A DNA stretch of 64,000 nucleotides from Bacteroidales bacterium (GTDB lineage Bacteria; Bacteroidota; Bacteroidia; Bacteroidales; UBA932). Where the stretch lies: NCBI GenBank assembly GCA_021371955.1, contig JAJFVD010000003.1:434001-498000 (forward strand), read 5' to 3'. The position numbers were made by a program, and so were the translations under genes. The stretch's first letter is position 1. Every line of letters begins with the position of its first letter. Positions 8,750 through 16,343 of the stretch are shown here, in pieces. Under the pieces are notes generated by a model that saw only the letters and a list, made by a program, of their open reading frames with translations, did not search any database and had not been told where the DNA came from.

Positions 8750-9775
8750 ATGAGTACAATTATATTAGGAATAGAATCTTCATGCGACGACACCTCTGCA
8801 GCGGTTATCAGAGATGAAGTTATGCTTTCGAATGTGATGTCCAGTCAGGATGTTCACGAAAAATACGGAGGCGTAATACCGGAACTTGCCTCAAGGGCTC
8901 ACCAGCAAAATATTCTGCCCGTTGTTGACAGGGCTCTGAAACTGGCAGGAGTAACTTTAAACGAGATTGATGCCATTGCTTTTACAAGAGGCCCCGGGCT
9001 TCTTGGGTCTTTGCTTGTGGGAACATCATTTGCAAAAGGACTTTCAATAGCAATTAACAAGCCTCTGGTAGATGTTAACCATCTTCAGGGGCATATATTA
9101 TCGCATTTTATTAAGGTTCCGGACAAGGAAAACAGACATCCGTCATTTCCATATCTCTCGCTTCTGGTTTCCGGCGGCCACACTCAGATAGTAAAGGTAA
9201 ACAGTCATCTTTCGTTTGATATAATAGGAGAGACGCTGGATGATGCTGTAGGGGAGGCATTTGATAAATGCGCGAAAATAATGGGTCTGGGATACCCGGG
9301 AGGGCCTGTTGTCGATAAACTGGCTAAGGAAGGTAACGCAGATGCATTTAAATTCTCCAAACCCCGCATTGGAGGTCTCGACTATAGCTTTAGCGGAGTG
9401 AAAACCTCGCTTCTCTATTTCTTAAGAGATAAAATTAAAGATAACCCGGACTTTGTTAATGAAAACGTAAATGATCTTTGCGCCTCATTTCAGAAAACCC
9501 TGATTGATATTTTACTGGATAAGTTAATCCTTGCGACAAAACAAACCGGTATTAAAGAGATTACAATTGCAGGGGGAGTGTCTGCAAATTCGGGATTGCG
9601 TGAGCGAATCACAAAAGAAGGAATCAATCGCGGATGGAACACTTTTTTGCCTGAATTCAGGTTTACAACAGACAATGCAGCAATGATTGCAATTACAGGG
9701 TACTATAAATTTAAATCCGGTTATACCTGCAGCCTGGATGTAGTTCCAATTTCCAGAATTTTAGACTATGCGTGA
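8750..9775 (+). CDS. tsaD: tRNA N6-threonylcarbamoyladenosine transferase TsaD
   Basis: TsaD transfers the threonylcarbamoyl group to A37 of ANN-decoding tRNAs. The protein opens ILGIESSCDDTSAAV, has TRGPGLLGSLLVG, the metal-binding histidines H111 and H115 in NHLQGHILSH, SGGHTQI, and the C-terminal GGVSANSGLR and TDNAAM motifs. With the ATG at 8750 it is 341 residues, the usual size; the ATG at 8708 would only add a non-conserved leader. The first bases of the next gene overlap its stop by 8 nt. A near-match -7 box (CATTTTTG) lies at 8723-8730. Its product t6A is the substrate of MtaB encoded at 2861-4150. Confidence 0.95.
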   Translation: MSTIILGIESSCDDTSAAVIRDEVMLSNVMSSQDVHEKYGGVIPELASRAHQQNILPVVDRALKLAGVTLNEIDAIAFTRGPGLLGSLLVGTSFAKGLSIAINKPLVDVNHLQGHILSHFIKVPDKENRHPSFPYLSLLVSGGHTQIVKVNSHLSFDIIGETLDDAVGEAFDKCAKIMGLGYPGGPVVDKLAKEGNADAFKFSKPRIGGLDYSFSGVKTSLLYFLRDKIKDNPDFVNENVNDLCASFQKTLIDILLDKLILATKQTGIKEITIAGGVSANSGLRERITKEGINRGWNTFLPEFRFTTDNAAMIAITGYYKFKSGYTCSLDVVPISRILDYA

Positions 9776-11303
9776 ATTTGAAATTACAACTCCCATTAAT
9801 GTTGAAATAAATCAACAGGAGCTAATAAATGCGGCTGCGCGATCTATGGGCGTTACTCCCAAATCGGTAGGAGATATTAAAATAATAAGAAGGTCGCTTG
9901 ATGCCAGAGGCAGGGATATTTTATACAGATACAGGGTGGAAGGATATCTGACTTCCGAAAAGCCTGTGAGCAAGTATATCAGTATCGACTATAAAAATGT
10001 AGAAAAGGGAGAGCCGGTTATTGTTGTCGGTGCCGGGCCGGCAGGGCTTTTTGCTTCACTTAAGCTTTTGGAAAGAGGACTGAAACCAATTATTCTTGAG
10101 AGAGGGAAAGACGTTCATCAAAGGAAGTTCGATCTGGCAAAGCTCAACAAAGAACAAATTGTAAATCCGGATTCGAATTACTGTTTTGGAGAGGGAGGAG
10201 CAGGCACTTTTTCCGATGGAAAACTGTATACAAGATCCAGCAAGAGAGGAGATATATTTGAAGTTCTCAGCCAGCTGGTCTTTTTTGGCGCCGATAAGGA
10301 CATTCTTATTGACGCACATCCTCACATTGGCTCGGACAGGCTTCCGGGAATTATAGAAAAAATAAGAAATCACATCATAGAACATGGCGGAGAGTATCAC
10401 TTCAATACAAGAGTGGAGGATTTCATTCTGGAAGGAGATACCGTTAAAGGTGTCCGGTGCTCGGGAGGGGCAGAATATACCGCAAAGGCAGTTATACTTG
10501 CAACCGGCCACTCAGCGAGAGATATATACAAGCTGTTTGCATCGAAAGGCTGGGAAATAGAGGCAAAAGGTTTTGCAATGGGAGTAAGGGTTGAACACCC
10601 TCAGTCGTTGATAAACCGCATCCAGTATCATGGAAAATATCAGCCATTCATGCCCACAGCCGAATATAGCCTTGTGTCACAAATTGAGGGCAGAGGGGTA
10701 TTTTCATTTTGTATGTGTCCCGGAGGAATACTAGTGCCTGCATCAACAACAGAAGGCGAGCTTGTTCTTAACGGGATGTCAAATTCACAGCGAAATTCAA
10801 AGTGGGCAAACTCGGGTATTGTCGTTTCAGTTGAACCTTCCGACATCCCGGATTATGAAAAATACGGAGTACTGGCACAAATGGAATTCCAGAGTGCCGT
10901 GGAGAGAGCTGCTTTTGAATATGGCGGAGGAAACCTTGTTGCACCATCACAAAGGATGACCGATTTCCTTAAGGGAAAAATTTCTCCTAACCTGCCACAA
11001 TCATCATACGTTCCGGGAACAGTTTCTGCCCCTCTTGATGAGATTTTGCCAAAATTCATAACAAGCCGGATGAAGCAGGCTATGTTGGTTTTTAATAAGA
11101 AAATGCAAGGGTTCATAACATCTGATGCCATTATGTTGGCTGTTGAATCCAGAAGTTCTTCCCCTGTCAGGATTCCCAGAGATTCCGATACTAACTGTCA
11201 CGTTAAGCTAAAAAACCTTTACCCGTGCGGCGAGGGAGCCGGCTATGCGGGAGGAATAGTCTCTTCTGCAATGGACGGGATAAATGTTGCGTCTTCGATT
11301 TAG
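9768..11303 (+). CDS. Uncharacterized FAD-dependent dehydrogenase
   Basis: Predicted flavoprotein of 511 residues in a family of uncharacterised FAD-dependent dehydrogenases common in Bacteroidetes and Firmicutes. It has an N-terminal region of about 80 residues outside the Rossmann core, then the dinucleotide-binding motif VIVVGAGPAGLFAS (about residues 85-98), a FGEGGAGTFSDGKL motif typical of the family, ATGHSARD, and a C-terminal GEGAGYAGGIVSSAMDG FAD-binding stretch. The ATG at 9768 overlaps the tsaD stop, implying co-expression. No substrate is known. The gene ends directly at the edge of the palindromic repeat region. Confidence 0.85.
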   Translation: MREFEITTPINVEINQQELINAAARSMGVTPKSVGDIKIIRRSLDARGRDILYRYRVEGYLTSEKPVSKYISIDYKNVEKGEPVIVVGAGPAGLFASLKLLERGLKPIILERGKDVHQRKFDLAKLNKEQIVNPDSNYCFGEGGAGTFSDGKLYTRSSKRGDIFEVLSQLVFFGADKDILIDAHPHIGSDRLPGIIEKIRNHIIEHGGEYHFNTRVEDFILEGDTVKGVRCSGGAEYTAKAVILATGHSARDIYKLFASKGWEIEAKGFAMGVRVEHPQSLINRIQYHGKYQPFMPTAEYSLVSQIEGRGVFSFCMCPGGILVPASTTEGELVLNGMSNSQRNSKWANSGIVVSVEPSDIPDYEKYGVLAQMEFQSAVERAAFEYGGGNLVAPSQRMTDFLKGKISPNLPQSSYVPGTVSAPLDEILPKFITSRMKQAMLVFNKKMQGFITSDAIMLAVESRSSSPVRIPRDSDTNCHVKLKNLYPCGEGAGYAGGIVSSAMDGINVASSI

Positions 11304-11456
11304 CGGCGACTTGTTTTTTCTTTGTATTATTCATATGCTGACAACCAATTACTGAGGGCTTGTGCGTCCTCAGTCACTTCGTTTCCTCCGGCCGAATCGC
11401 CCTCAGTAATTGGTTGTCAGGATTAAGAGAGTATAAAGAGATTTTCAACTCGCCGC
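11303..11456. repeat. Large palindromic repeat, copy A
   Basis: A perfect 22-bp inverted repeat (11338-11359 and 11399-11420) encloses a 39-bp loop. Outside it, GCGGCGACTTG at 11303-11313 pairs 10 of 11 with CAACTCGCCGC at 11446-11456, extending the palindrome to about 154 bp. The core carries GGGCTTGTGCGTCCTC near the left arm and TCCGGCCGAATCGCCC near the right arm; both recur in reverse orientation in copy B (11740-11826). No coding potential. It resembles a REP-like or MITE-like element; a terminator is less likely because no T-run follows the arms. Confidence 0.8.
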
Positions 11457-11739
11457 CAAAAATATAACCTGGCACGATTTGTCCCGTCCTAATATAGGTT
11501 TTCACATCGTCGCTAGCCAAATGGAGAAAATTAGGTGCTCCTCCGTCGCCGGTTTACGCCTTCGGCGGAAATTTGCAGTAAACTTTACGTTGTAAATCAT
11601 TTATTATCAAATACTTGCTAAAAACAAAGAGATATAATGTCTGTTTGTTTTTAGTATATTGTTGATTTTATGATATTTGCAGACTATTTTTTGTTTTTTT
11701 CTGCGGTTATGAATTGATAATCTTATTGCATAAATATAG
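11457..11739. other. Non-coding stretch between the two palindromes
   Basis: I see no convincing gene here. The only open frame with an ATG is 24 codons (11521-11595), without family resemblance. The right part is very AT-rich. It may be part of a composite repeated element together with the flanking palindromes, but nothing in it shows a transposase or structured RNA. Confidence 0.6.
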
Positions 11740-11826
11740 CATTGTCAACTAATTGATAAGGGTGATTCGGCCGGAACGAGCATTGCGAGCGAGGACGCAC
11801 AAGCCCGAAGCAATTAGTTGGCAGTG
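11740..11826. repeat. Palindromic repeat, copy B (inverted relative to copy A)
   Basis: Arms CATTGTCAACTAATTG (11740-11755) and CAATTAGTTGGCAGTG (11811-11826) pair at 14 of 16 positions. The interior holds GGGTGATTCGGCCGGA and GAGGACGCACAAGCCC, which are the reverse complements (15/16 and 16/16) of the two core blocks of copy A. The arms differ in sequence from those of copy A yet are still self-complementary, which argues that the stem is maintained by selection or came with the element. Confidence 0.8.
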
Positions 11827-11884
11827 GATGTATGGAGACAGGAAAGCAACTCGATGACGGGGATTCGGTTTGAAAAATAGCAGC

Positions 11885-11914
11885 AAAAAGGCTGTCTGAA
11901 ATTTTCAGACAGCC
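11885..11914 (-). terminator. Rho-independent terminator of the SlyD-like gene
   Basis: An 11-bp perfect stem (GGCTGTCTGAA with TTCAGACAGCC, 11890-11914) with a 3-nt loop is followed on the minus strand by five T residues. It lies 27 nt past the stop codon of the isomerase gene. Confidence 0.85.
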
Positions 11915-11941
11915 TCTCAGAGTGATTATTTATATCGCAGA

Positions 11942-12472
11942 TTAGTTGCAGCCGCTGCAGCTTGAACAGCCTTCGCTGCCACATGAAGAGGCTTTTTCTC
12001 CGAACAGACCTGCAGTAAGTTCCTGCTCGGTAGCTTCGCGAACAGATACAACAGAGCCTTTGAAATTAAGGTTTGCACCAGCAAGCGGGTGGTTGAAATT
12101 CATTACAACAACATCTTCCTTAATCTCATCAATAGTTCCCTGAAGGCGGTTGCCGTCCGAATCCTGCATAGGAAGAACATTTCCTACTACAAGAAGACCC
12201 TCTTCAATTTTGCCTTCAACCATAAACATATCTTTTGGAAGTTCTATAACAGCATCAGGATTTTCTTCGCCGTAGCCCTCTTTTGCAGACAGTTCAAACG
12301 CAAAACTATCTCCCACAACTTTGTCCAGGATATTTTCTTCAAATTTAGGTAGCAAGTAGCCTGTGCCAAAGATAAATTCCATTGGCTTATCTGCGGTAAC
12401 TGTCTCCATTACATCGCCATCTACCACCAGGGTATATGATAGTGCTACAACTTTGTTAGTGCCGATTTTCAT
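11942..12472 (-). CDS. FKBP-type peptidyl-prolyl cis-trans isomerase, SlyD-like
   Basis: A 176-residue cytoplasmic FKBP-type prolyl isomerase/chaperone. The N-terminal FKBP half (VVALSYTLVVDGDVMET) is interrupted by an insert-in-flap domain and resumes at VMNFNHPLAGANLNFKG, as in SlyD. The tail is cysteine-rich (ASSCGSEGCSSCSGCN), consistent with a nickel/zinc-binding tail, though it lacks the histidines of E. coli SlyD. A strong terminator follows. The gene stands alone between the repeat region and tldE; a 7/8 match to the -7 box (12525-12532, minus) lies 53 nt upstream. Confidence 0.9.
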   Translation of the reverse strand: MKIGTNKVVALSYTLVVDGDVMETVTADKPMEFIFGTGYLLPKFEENILDKVVGDSFAFELSAKEGYGEENPDAVIELPKDMFMVEGKIEEGLLVVGNVLPMQDSDGNRLQGTIDEIKEDVVVMNFNHPLAGANLNFKGSVVSVREATEQELTAGLFGEKASSCGSEGCSSCSGCN

Positions 12473-12524
12473 TATTTCAATAATTTTTTAAAAGTAATAT
12501 ATAAAGTAAAGTTAACTGCGTATG

Positions 12525-12532
12525 CAAATATT
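12525..12532 (-). promoter_or_regulatory. Possible -7 box for the SlyD-like gene
   Basis: Read on the minus strand the bases are AATATTTG, a 7/8 match to TAnnTTTG, 53 nt before the ATG at 12472. The intergenic gap to tldE is 76 nt and contains no better match. The evidence is weak. Confidence 0.35.
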
Positions 12533-12548
12533 GTGCTAGGAAAAATTG

Positions 12549-13889
12549 TCAGGTTCCGCTGAAATCTACAGACTCAAATGCCAGAGTAGGGATTAACCAG
12601 CGACTGGATTTCCGTGGGTCGTCCCCGGTAAAAATAAGGTTGTTTAGAAGAGAAACAATGTTGCCTGTAACGTTCATCTCTTTAATCGGGTGAAGAATTA
12701 CTCCGTTTTCGTAGTAAAATCCCTGCACGCCAAAAGAAAAATCTCCTGTTGAAGAGTTTGTGTTTCCACCATTGAACCCGGTTACAAAGATTCCCTTGTC
12801 TGTCTTTTTGAGAATCGCATCTAAGTTATTTTCTGCAACTCCGGAGGTAAACTTGCCGTCCGGTGTGCATGTTAAAACAGACGGACCCTCAATTGTAATG
12901 GGCATATCAAGTTTTTTTGAATAATAGCTGTTTATGAAATAGCAGTTAATTACCCCGGCCTCGATTATGTTCATCTCTTTTGTTGCAATTCCTTCTCCGT
13001 CAAAGTATCTTGAACCAATAGCCCCAATCAAGTGTGCTTTGTCCGACAGATAAAAATCGGAAGGGAAAATGCGTGAATGCAGTTTGTCTTTCAGGAAAGA
13101 GTTGTTTTGCTGAATTGCAGCACCGCTGAGAGCCGAGATAACAGGAGAGATGATTCTGCTGGAAACTGTGTTCTCAACGACCATGGTATACTTTCCCGAC
13201 TTCATTTTCTTTGGTTGCAGCCTGGCAAGTGCTCTCTCCATTGCTTTTGTACCGCATCCTTCTCGTTTTAGATTTTCAAAAAGGATCGAACTTTCATACC
13301 ACCAAGACTCCGGCCTTGAATCGCCTTTGTCTTTCACCGAACACTCTGCGCTTATAGTAAACAGTGTTTCTTTAGATTCTCCTTCAAATCCCTGAGAATC
13401 TATCATGTATGTGTAGTCATTTGAATCTCCGAATTCGCTGTTAACCGAGATGATTCGTTTGTCTTTTTTGTACATTTCGCTGGCACAGGAAAATGCAATC
13501 CGGGATTTTTCCGGCTGGGAAATGTTTTCGAATGAAGAATCAAACTGTTTTAAATCCGGTTTACCTCCCTTGTAATACAACTCTTTTGGCGGAAGCGACC
13601 TGAACGGGTCAGATGCAATAAGTCTTGTTGCGGTAACTGCATTTTTAATGAAGTTTTCCAGCTCTCCGGGCTCTGTCCTGTTCGAAGAGTAACAACCATA
13701 CCTTTCATCTACATAAAGTTGCAAATACAAAGACGAACCAGTTGACTGATGAAGCCTGTCCAGTTTATCGTCCCTTACAGTATATGAACTCTGCGTACTT
13801 ATGTCCGTCACAATTTTTGCTGACTGACATCCGTATTTTAAAGAGAGTTCTAACGCTCTTCGGGCTGTATCTTTAATGTTTTCTGTCAT
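12549..13889 (-). CDS. pmbA: Metalloprotease TldE/PmbA
   Basis: TldE (PmbA) is the non-metal-binding partner of TldD; together they form a heterodimeric peptidase that trims unfolded peptides and, in some bacteria, matures modified peptides and degrades antitoxin CcdA. The 446-residue protein has the expected N-terminal domain and a C-terminal domain with NSSTGDFSFGVQGFYYENG, and, as expected for TldE, no HExxxH motif. It starts 1 nt after the tldD stop on the same strand, a normal paired layout. Peptide partners cannot be deduced; no modified-peptide precursor gene is seen nearby. Confidence 0.92.
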   Translation of the reverse strand: MTENIKDTARRALELSLKYGCQSAKIVTDISTQSSYTVRDDKLDRLHQSTGSSLYLQLYVDERYGCYSSNRTEPGELENFIKNAVTATRLIASDPFRSLPPKELYYKGGKPDLKQFDSSFENISQPEKSRIAFSCASEMYKKDKRIISVNSEFGDSNDYTYMIDSQGFEGESKETLFTISAECSVKDKGDSRPESWWYESSILFENLKREGCGTKAMERALARLQPKKMKSGKYTMVVENTVSSRIISPVISALSGAAIQQNNSFLKDKLHSRIFPSDFYLSDKAHLIGAIGSRYFDGEGIATKEMNIIEAGVINCYFINSYYSKKLDMPITIEGPSVLTCTPDGKFTSGVAENNLDAILKKTDKGIFVTGFNGGNTNSSTGDFSFGVQGFYYENGVILHPIKEMNVTGNIVSLLNNLIFTGDDPRKSSRWLIPTLAFESVDFSGT

Positions 13890-13890
13890 A

Positions 13891-15312
13891 TCAGTTTATT
13901 CCTCCTACAGTTAGTTTACTTACCAGTACCGATGGCATTCCGCACGATACTGCACAGTACTGCTCTTTGCCACATGTCCACGTGCCGTTGTCAATTTGGG
14001 AATTGTCAGCTACTGCAACAATGTCAGCAAGTGCATCCGGACCATTTCCGATAATATTTATGTCCTTTACGGATTTTGTGAGTTTCCCGTTTTCGATGAG
14101 GTAACCGGACTTAACAAAAAATGTAAAATCGCCTGCTCCAATCTGAACCTGTCCATTCGAAAAATTATCTACAAATATTCCCTTTTTGACAGACGAAATA
14201 ATATCGGCCTCTTTGCTTTTTCCACTCTCCATATAAGTTGCTCTCATTCTGGGAAGTGGCATGTATCTGAAAGACTCCCTGCGGCCGTTTCCGGTAGGGG
14301 CTGTTTTATAAAAATTTGCACTTATCCGGTCGTGAAGGTAAGAGTTTAAAATCCCGTTCTTTACCATAAAAGTCTTTTGTGACAGAACTCCTTCATCATC
14401 GAAGCCGATGGACCCTCTGTTGCCGAATATAGTCCCGTCGTCAATGACAGAAATCTCCTCAGAACAAATCTTTTTTCCTAGCTTATCAGAAAAAATAGAT
14501 GTATTCATCCTGTTAAAATCGGCTTCGAATGAGTGTCCTATTGCTTCATGAAGCAATATTCCGGAACTCCCTGCGCCCATAACAACGGGCATCTCACCTC
14601 CTGAGGGCTGTATTGCTTCAAAAGAGAGTGCTGTTTTATTTACAACCTCGCCTGCGATTTCGTTTATAACCTCTTTAGTAAGAAATTCGTAACCGCACCT
14701 GAAACTTCTGGATGCACTTCCATTTTCCACTTTTCCCTCACTCTCCATAATACAGGTTGCAGTTATTGAAGCCATTGGTCTGTTATCAAAGGCGATAACA
14801 CCAAGAGAGTTGAAAAAAAGAATTTTAGTAGTGGAATCGGATATTCTGGCAATTACTTTATTTACCCTTTTATCTGCTTCGAATATTAATGAATTAAGTT
14901 CCTGCAGATAGGGGATTTTGTCTGAAATGGTATGATCTTCCCAGGGTAGCAGGGCTGAATATCTGGGAGTAAAGAGGAGTGGGAACACAACAATCGGCTC
15001 TGTAGCTTTAAAATTACCGTTTGCTATTCCTGATGCTACTTTTGCAGCTTTCTCCATCTCCCTGAGAGATGTTATCTCGGTATATGCGTAACCTGTACGG
15101 TCTCCCGAAAGAACACGAATTCCAACTCCGTAATCTATATGGCTTCCGGCTCCGTTAACCTCTTTATCTCTAAGCGATAGTTCGTTTGAAATACTGTGTT
15201 CAAAATAGAGATCGGCATAGTCTCCTCCCTTGGATAATGCTATGCTAATGAGCCTTTTCAGGTCTTCTTCAGTAACCCCGAAAAGGGACATCATCTCATG
15301 GAGCTTTGTCAT
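13891..15312 (-). CDS. tldD: Metalloprotease TldD
   Basis: Catalytic subunit of the TldD/TldE peptidase. The zinc motif HEAIGH is in LLHEAIGHSFEADF at about residue 253, and the C-terminal cysteine/glycine-rich segment (GNGPDALADIVAV, then CGKEQYCAVSCGMPS) is typical. 473 residues is normal. The start at 15312 gives MTKLHEMMSLFG. It is first gene of the tldD-tldE pair and is divergent from the WYL regulator; the 74-nt gap contains no exact -7 box on either strand, although a one-base-shorter variant (TACTTTG) is present on the minus strand. Confidence 0.94.
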   Translation of the reverse strand: MTKLHEMMSLFGVTEEDLKRLISIALSKGGDYADLYFEHSISNELSLRDKEVNGAGSHIDYGVGIRVLSGDRTGYAYTEITSLREMEKAAKVASGIANGNFKATEPIVVFPLLFTPRYSALLPWEDHTISDKIPYLQELNSLIFEADKRVNKVIARISDSTTKILFFNSLGVIAFDNRPMASITATCIMESEGKVENGSASRSFRCGYEFLTKEVINEIAGEVVNKTALSFEAIQPSGGEMPVVMGAGSSGILLHEAIGHSFEADFNRMNTSIFSDKLGKKICSEEISVIDDGTIFGNRGSIGFDDEGVLSQKTFMVKNGILNSYLHDRISANFYKTAPTGNGRRESFRYMPLPRMRATYMESGKSKEADIISSVKKGIFVDNFSNGQVQIGAGDFTFFVKSGYLIENGKLTKSVKDINIIGNGPDALADIVAVADNSQIDNGTWTCGKEQYCAVSCGMPSVLVSKLTVGGIN

Positions 15313-15386
15313 ATGGCTAATTTTTCACAAAGTAACCGAAAAATGACTAAATTAGCAAAACCTAAACTTAACCAACAAAGATATCT

Positions 15387-16286
15387 ATGGATCAGCCCAA
15401 ACTTGAGAGACTGCTAAGAATAATGCAGTTGCTTACAGACAAGGCTAGAAAAAACACTATCGATACTATTTCGGAATCTCTTGATGTATCACCAAGAACG
15501 GTTTACCGTTATCTTGATACGTTTGAAAATGCAGGGCTAAAACTTAACAAAAGTGAAGATGGAATATCGCTTTCCAAGGATTCAAAATATTTCAGAATGA
15601 TTTCCGACCTGGCTTATTTTAATGAAGAGGAAGCGTATATAATCAAACGTTCACTCGAAGTATTTGATTCAAACAGTCCGGCAATTCTGGCGATAAAGAG
15701 GAAACTTAATAATATATATGACTTCAAAGATGTTGCCCAACTGATAGTTAAGCCGGGAAGAGACAGAGTAATAAGCAATTTGCTTTACTCTATTGCAGAG
15801 GAACGCAGAGTTATTCTCAAAAATTATCATTCAATTCATTCAGGTGTGGTATCGGACAGAATAGTCGAACCTATTGCTTTTGGTGTAAACATGGTAAATA
15901 TATTCTGTTACGAACTTGAGAGCGGAAAATGCAAATATTTTAAAATACCAAGAATAGAAGAGGTAATTGTTGAGGAAACAGAATGGCATTATAAGGAATT
16001 TCACGAAAAAGTCAAGGTTGATCTTTTCAGGTTTTCCGGAGATACTGAAAAGCCGGTTAAACTAAAAATGTCAATGGTTGCAGCGACACTATTAATTGAG
16101 GAATTTCCTCTTAGCGAGCAATATATTAAGCAATTATCGGATAATGTATTTATTCTCAATTGTAAAGTTTATGATTATCAGGGAGTAGGAAGATTTGTGC
16201 TTGGATTGTGTAATGAAATTGAAGTTATAGAAAGTCCGGAATTCCTTAGCTTTCTTGACGAAAAGAGAAGTAAAAGCAAATATTAA
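15387..16286 (+). CDS. WYL-domain HTH transcriptional regulator
   Basis: A 299-residue cytoplasmic regulator with an N-terminal winged helix-turn-helix (DTISESLDVSPRTVYRYLDTFENAGL, about residues 27-52, with the SPRTVYR recognition helix) followed by a WYL ligand-sensing region (about residues 140-210; here ILKNYHSIHSG...DRIVEPIAFG) and a WCX-like C-terminus. WYL regulators sense small molecules or nucleic acids. It ends 57 nt before the tyrosine ammonia-lyase gene on the same strand, with a separate -7 box in that gap, so it is positioned to be a cluster-linked regulator. That it controls the pigment genes is inference. Confidence 0.85.
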   Translation: MDQPKLERLLRIMQLLTDKARKNTIDTISESLDVSPRTVYRYLDTFENAGLKLNKSEDGISLSKDSKYFRMISDLAYFNEEEAYIIKRSLEVFDSNSPAILAIKRKLNNIYDFKDVAQLIVKPGRDRVISNLLYSIAEERRVILKNYHSIHSGVVSDRIVEPIAFGVNMVNIFCYELESGKCKYFKIPRIEEVIVEETEWHYKEFHEKVKVDLFRFSGDTEKPVKLKMSMVAATLLIEEFPLSEQYIKQLSDNVFILNCKVYDYQGVGRFVLGLCNEIEVIESPEFLSFLDEKRSKSKY

Positions 16287-16309
16287 CGTTACTATTTTAA
16301 TAAAATTTC

Positions 16310-16317
16310 TAAATTTG
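16310..16317 (+). promoter_or_regulatory. -7 promoter box of the flexirubin-type cluster
   Basis: TAAATTTG matches TAnnTTTG exactly; the expected start of transcription is near 16324 and the GTG start of the ammonia-lyase is at 16344. There is no comparable match in the next 22 kb of gene junctions, so this is the best candidate for the main promoter of the 29-kb run. No clear -33 element or operator palindrome is visible around it. Confidence 0.6.
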
Positions 16318-16343
16318 CAAATTATAAAATATTGTAAGAATCT

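Noticed and set aside
11338..11420. Terminator for the FAD dehydrogenase gene
   Set aside because: The stem is long but the loop is 39 nt and no T-run follows on either strand; the core recurs as a repeat.
11521..11595. 24-codon open frame in the repeat region
   Set aside because: No ribosome-binding site, no family resemblance, and it lies between two repeat copies; most likely chance.
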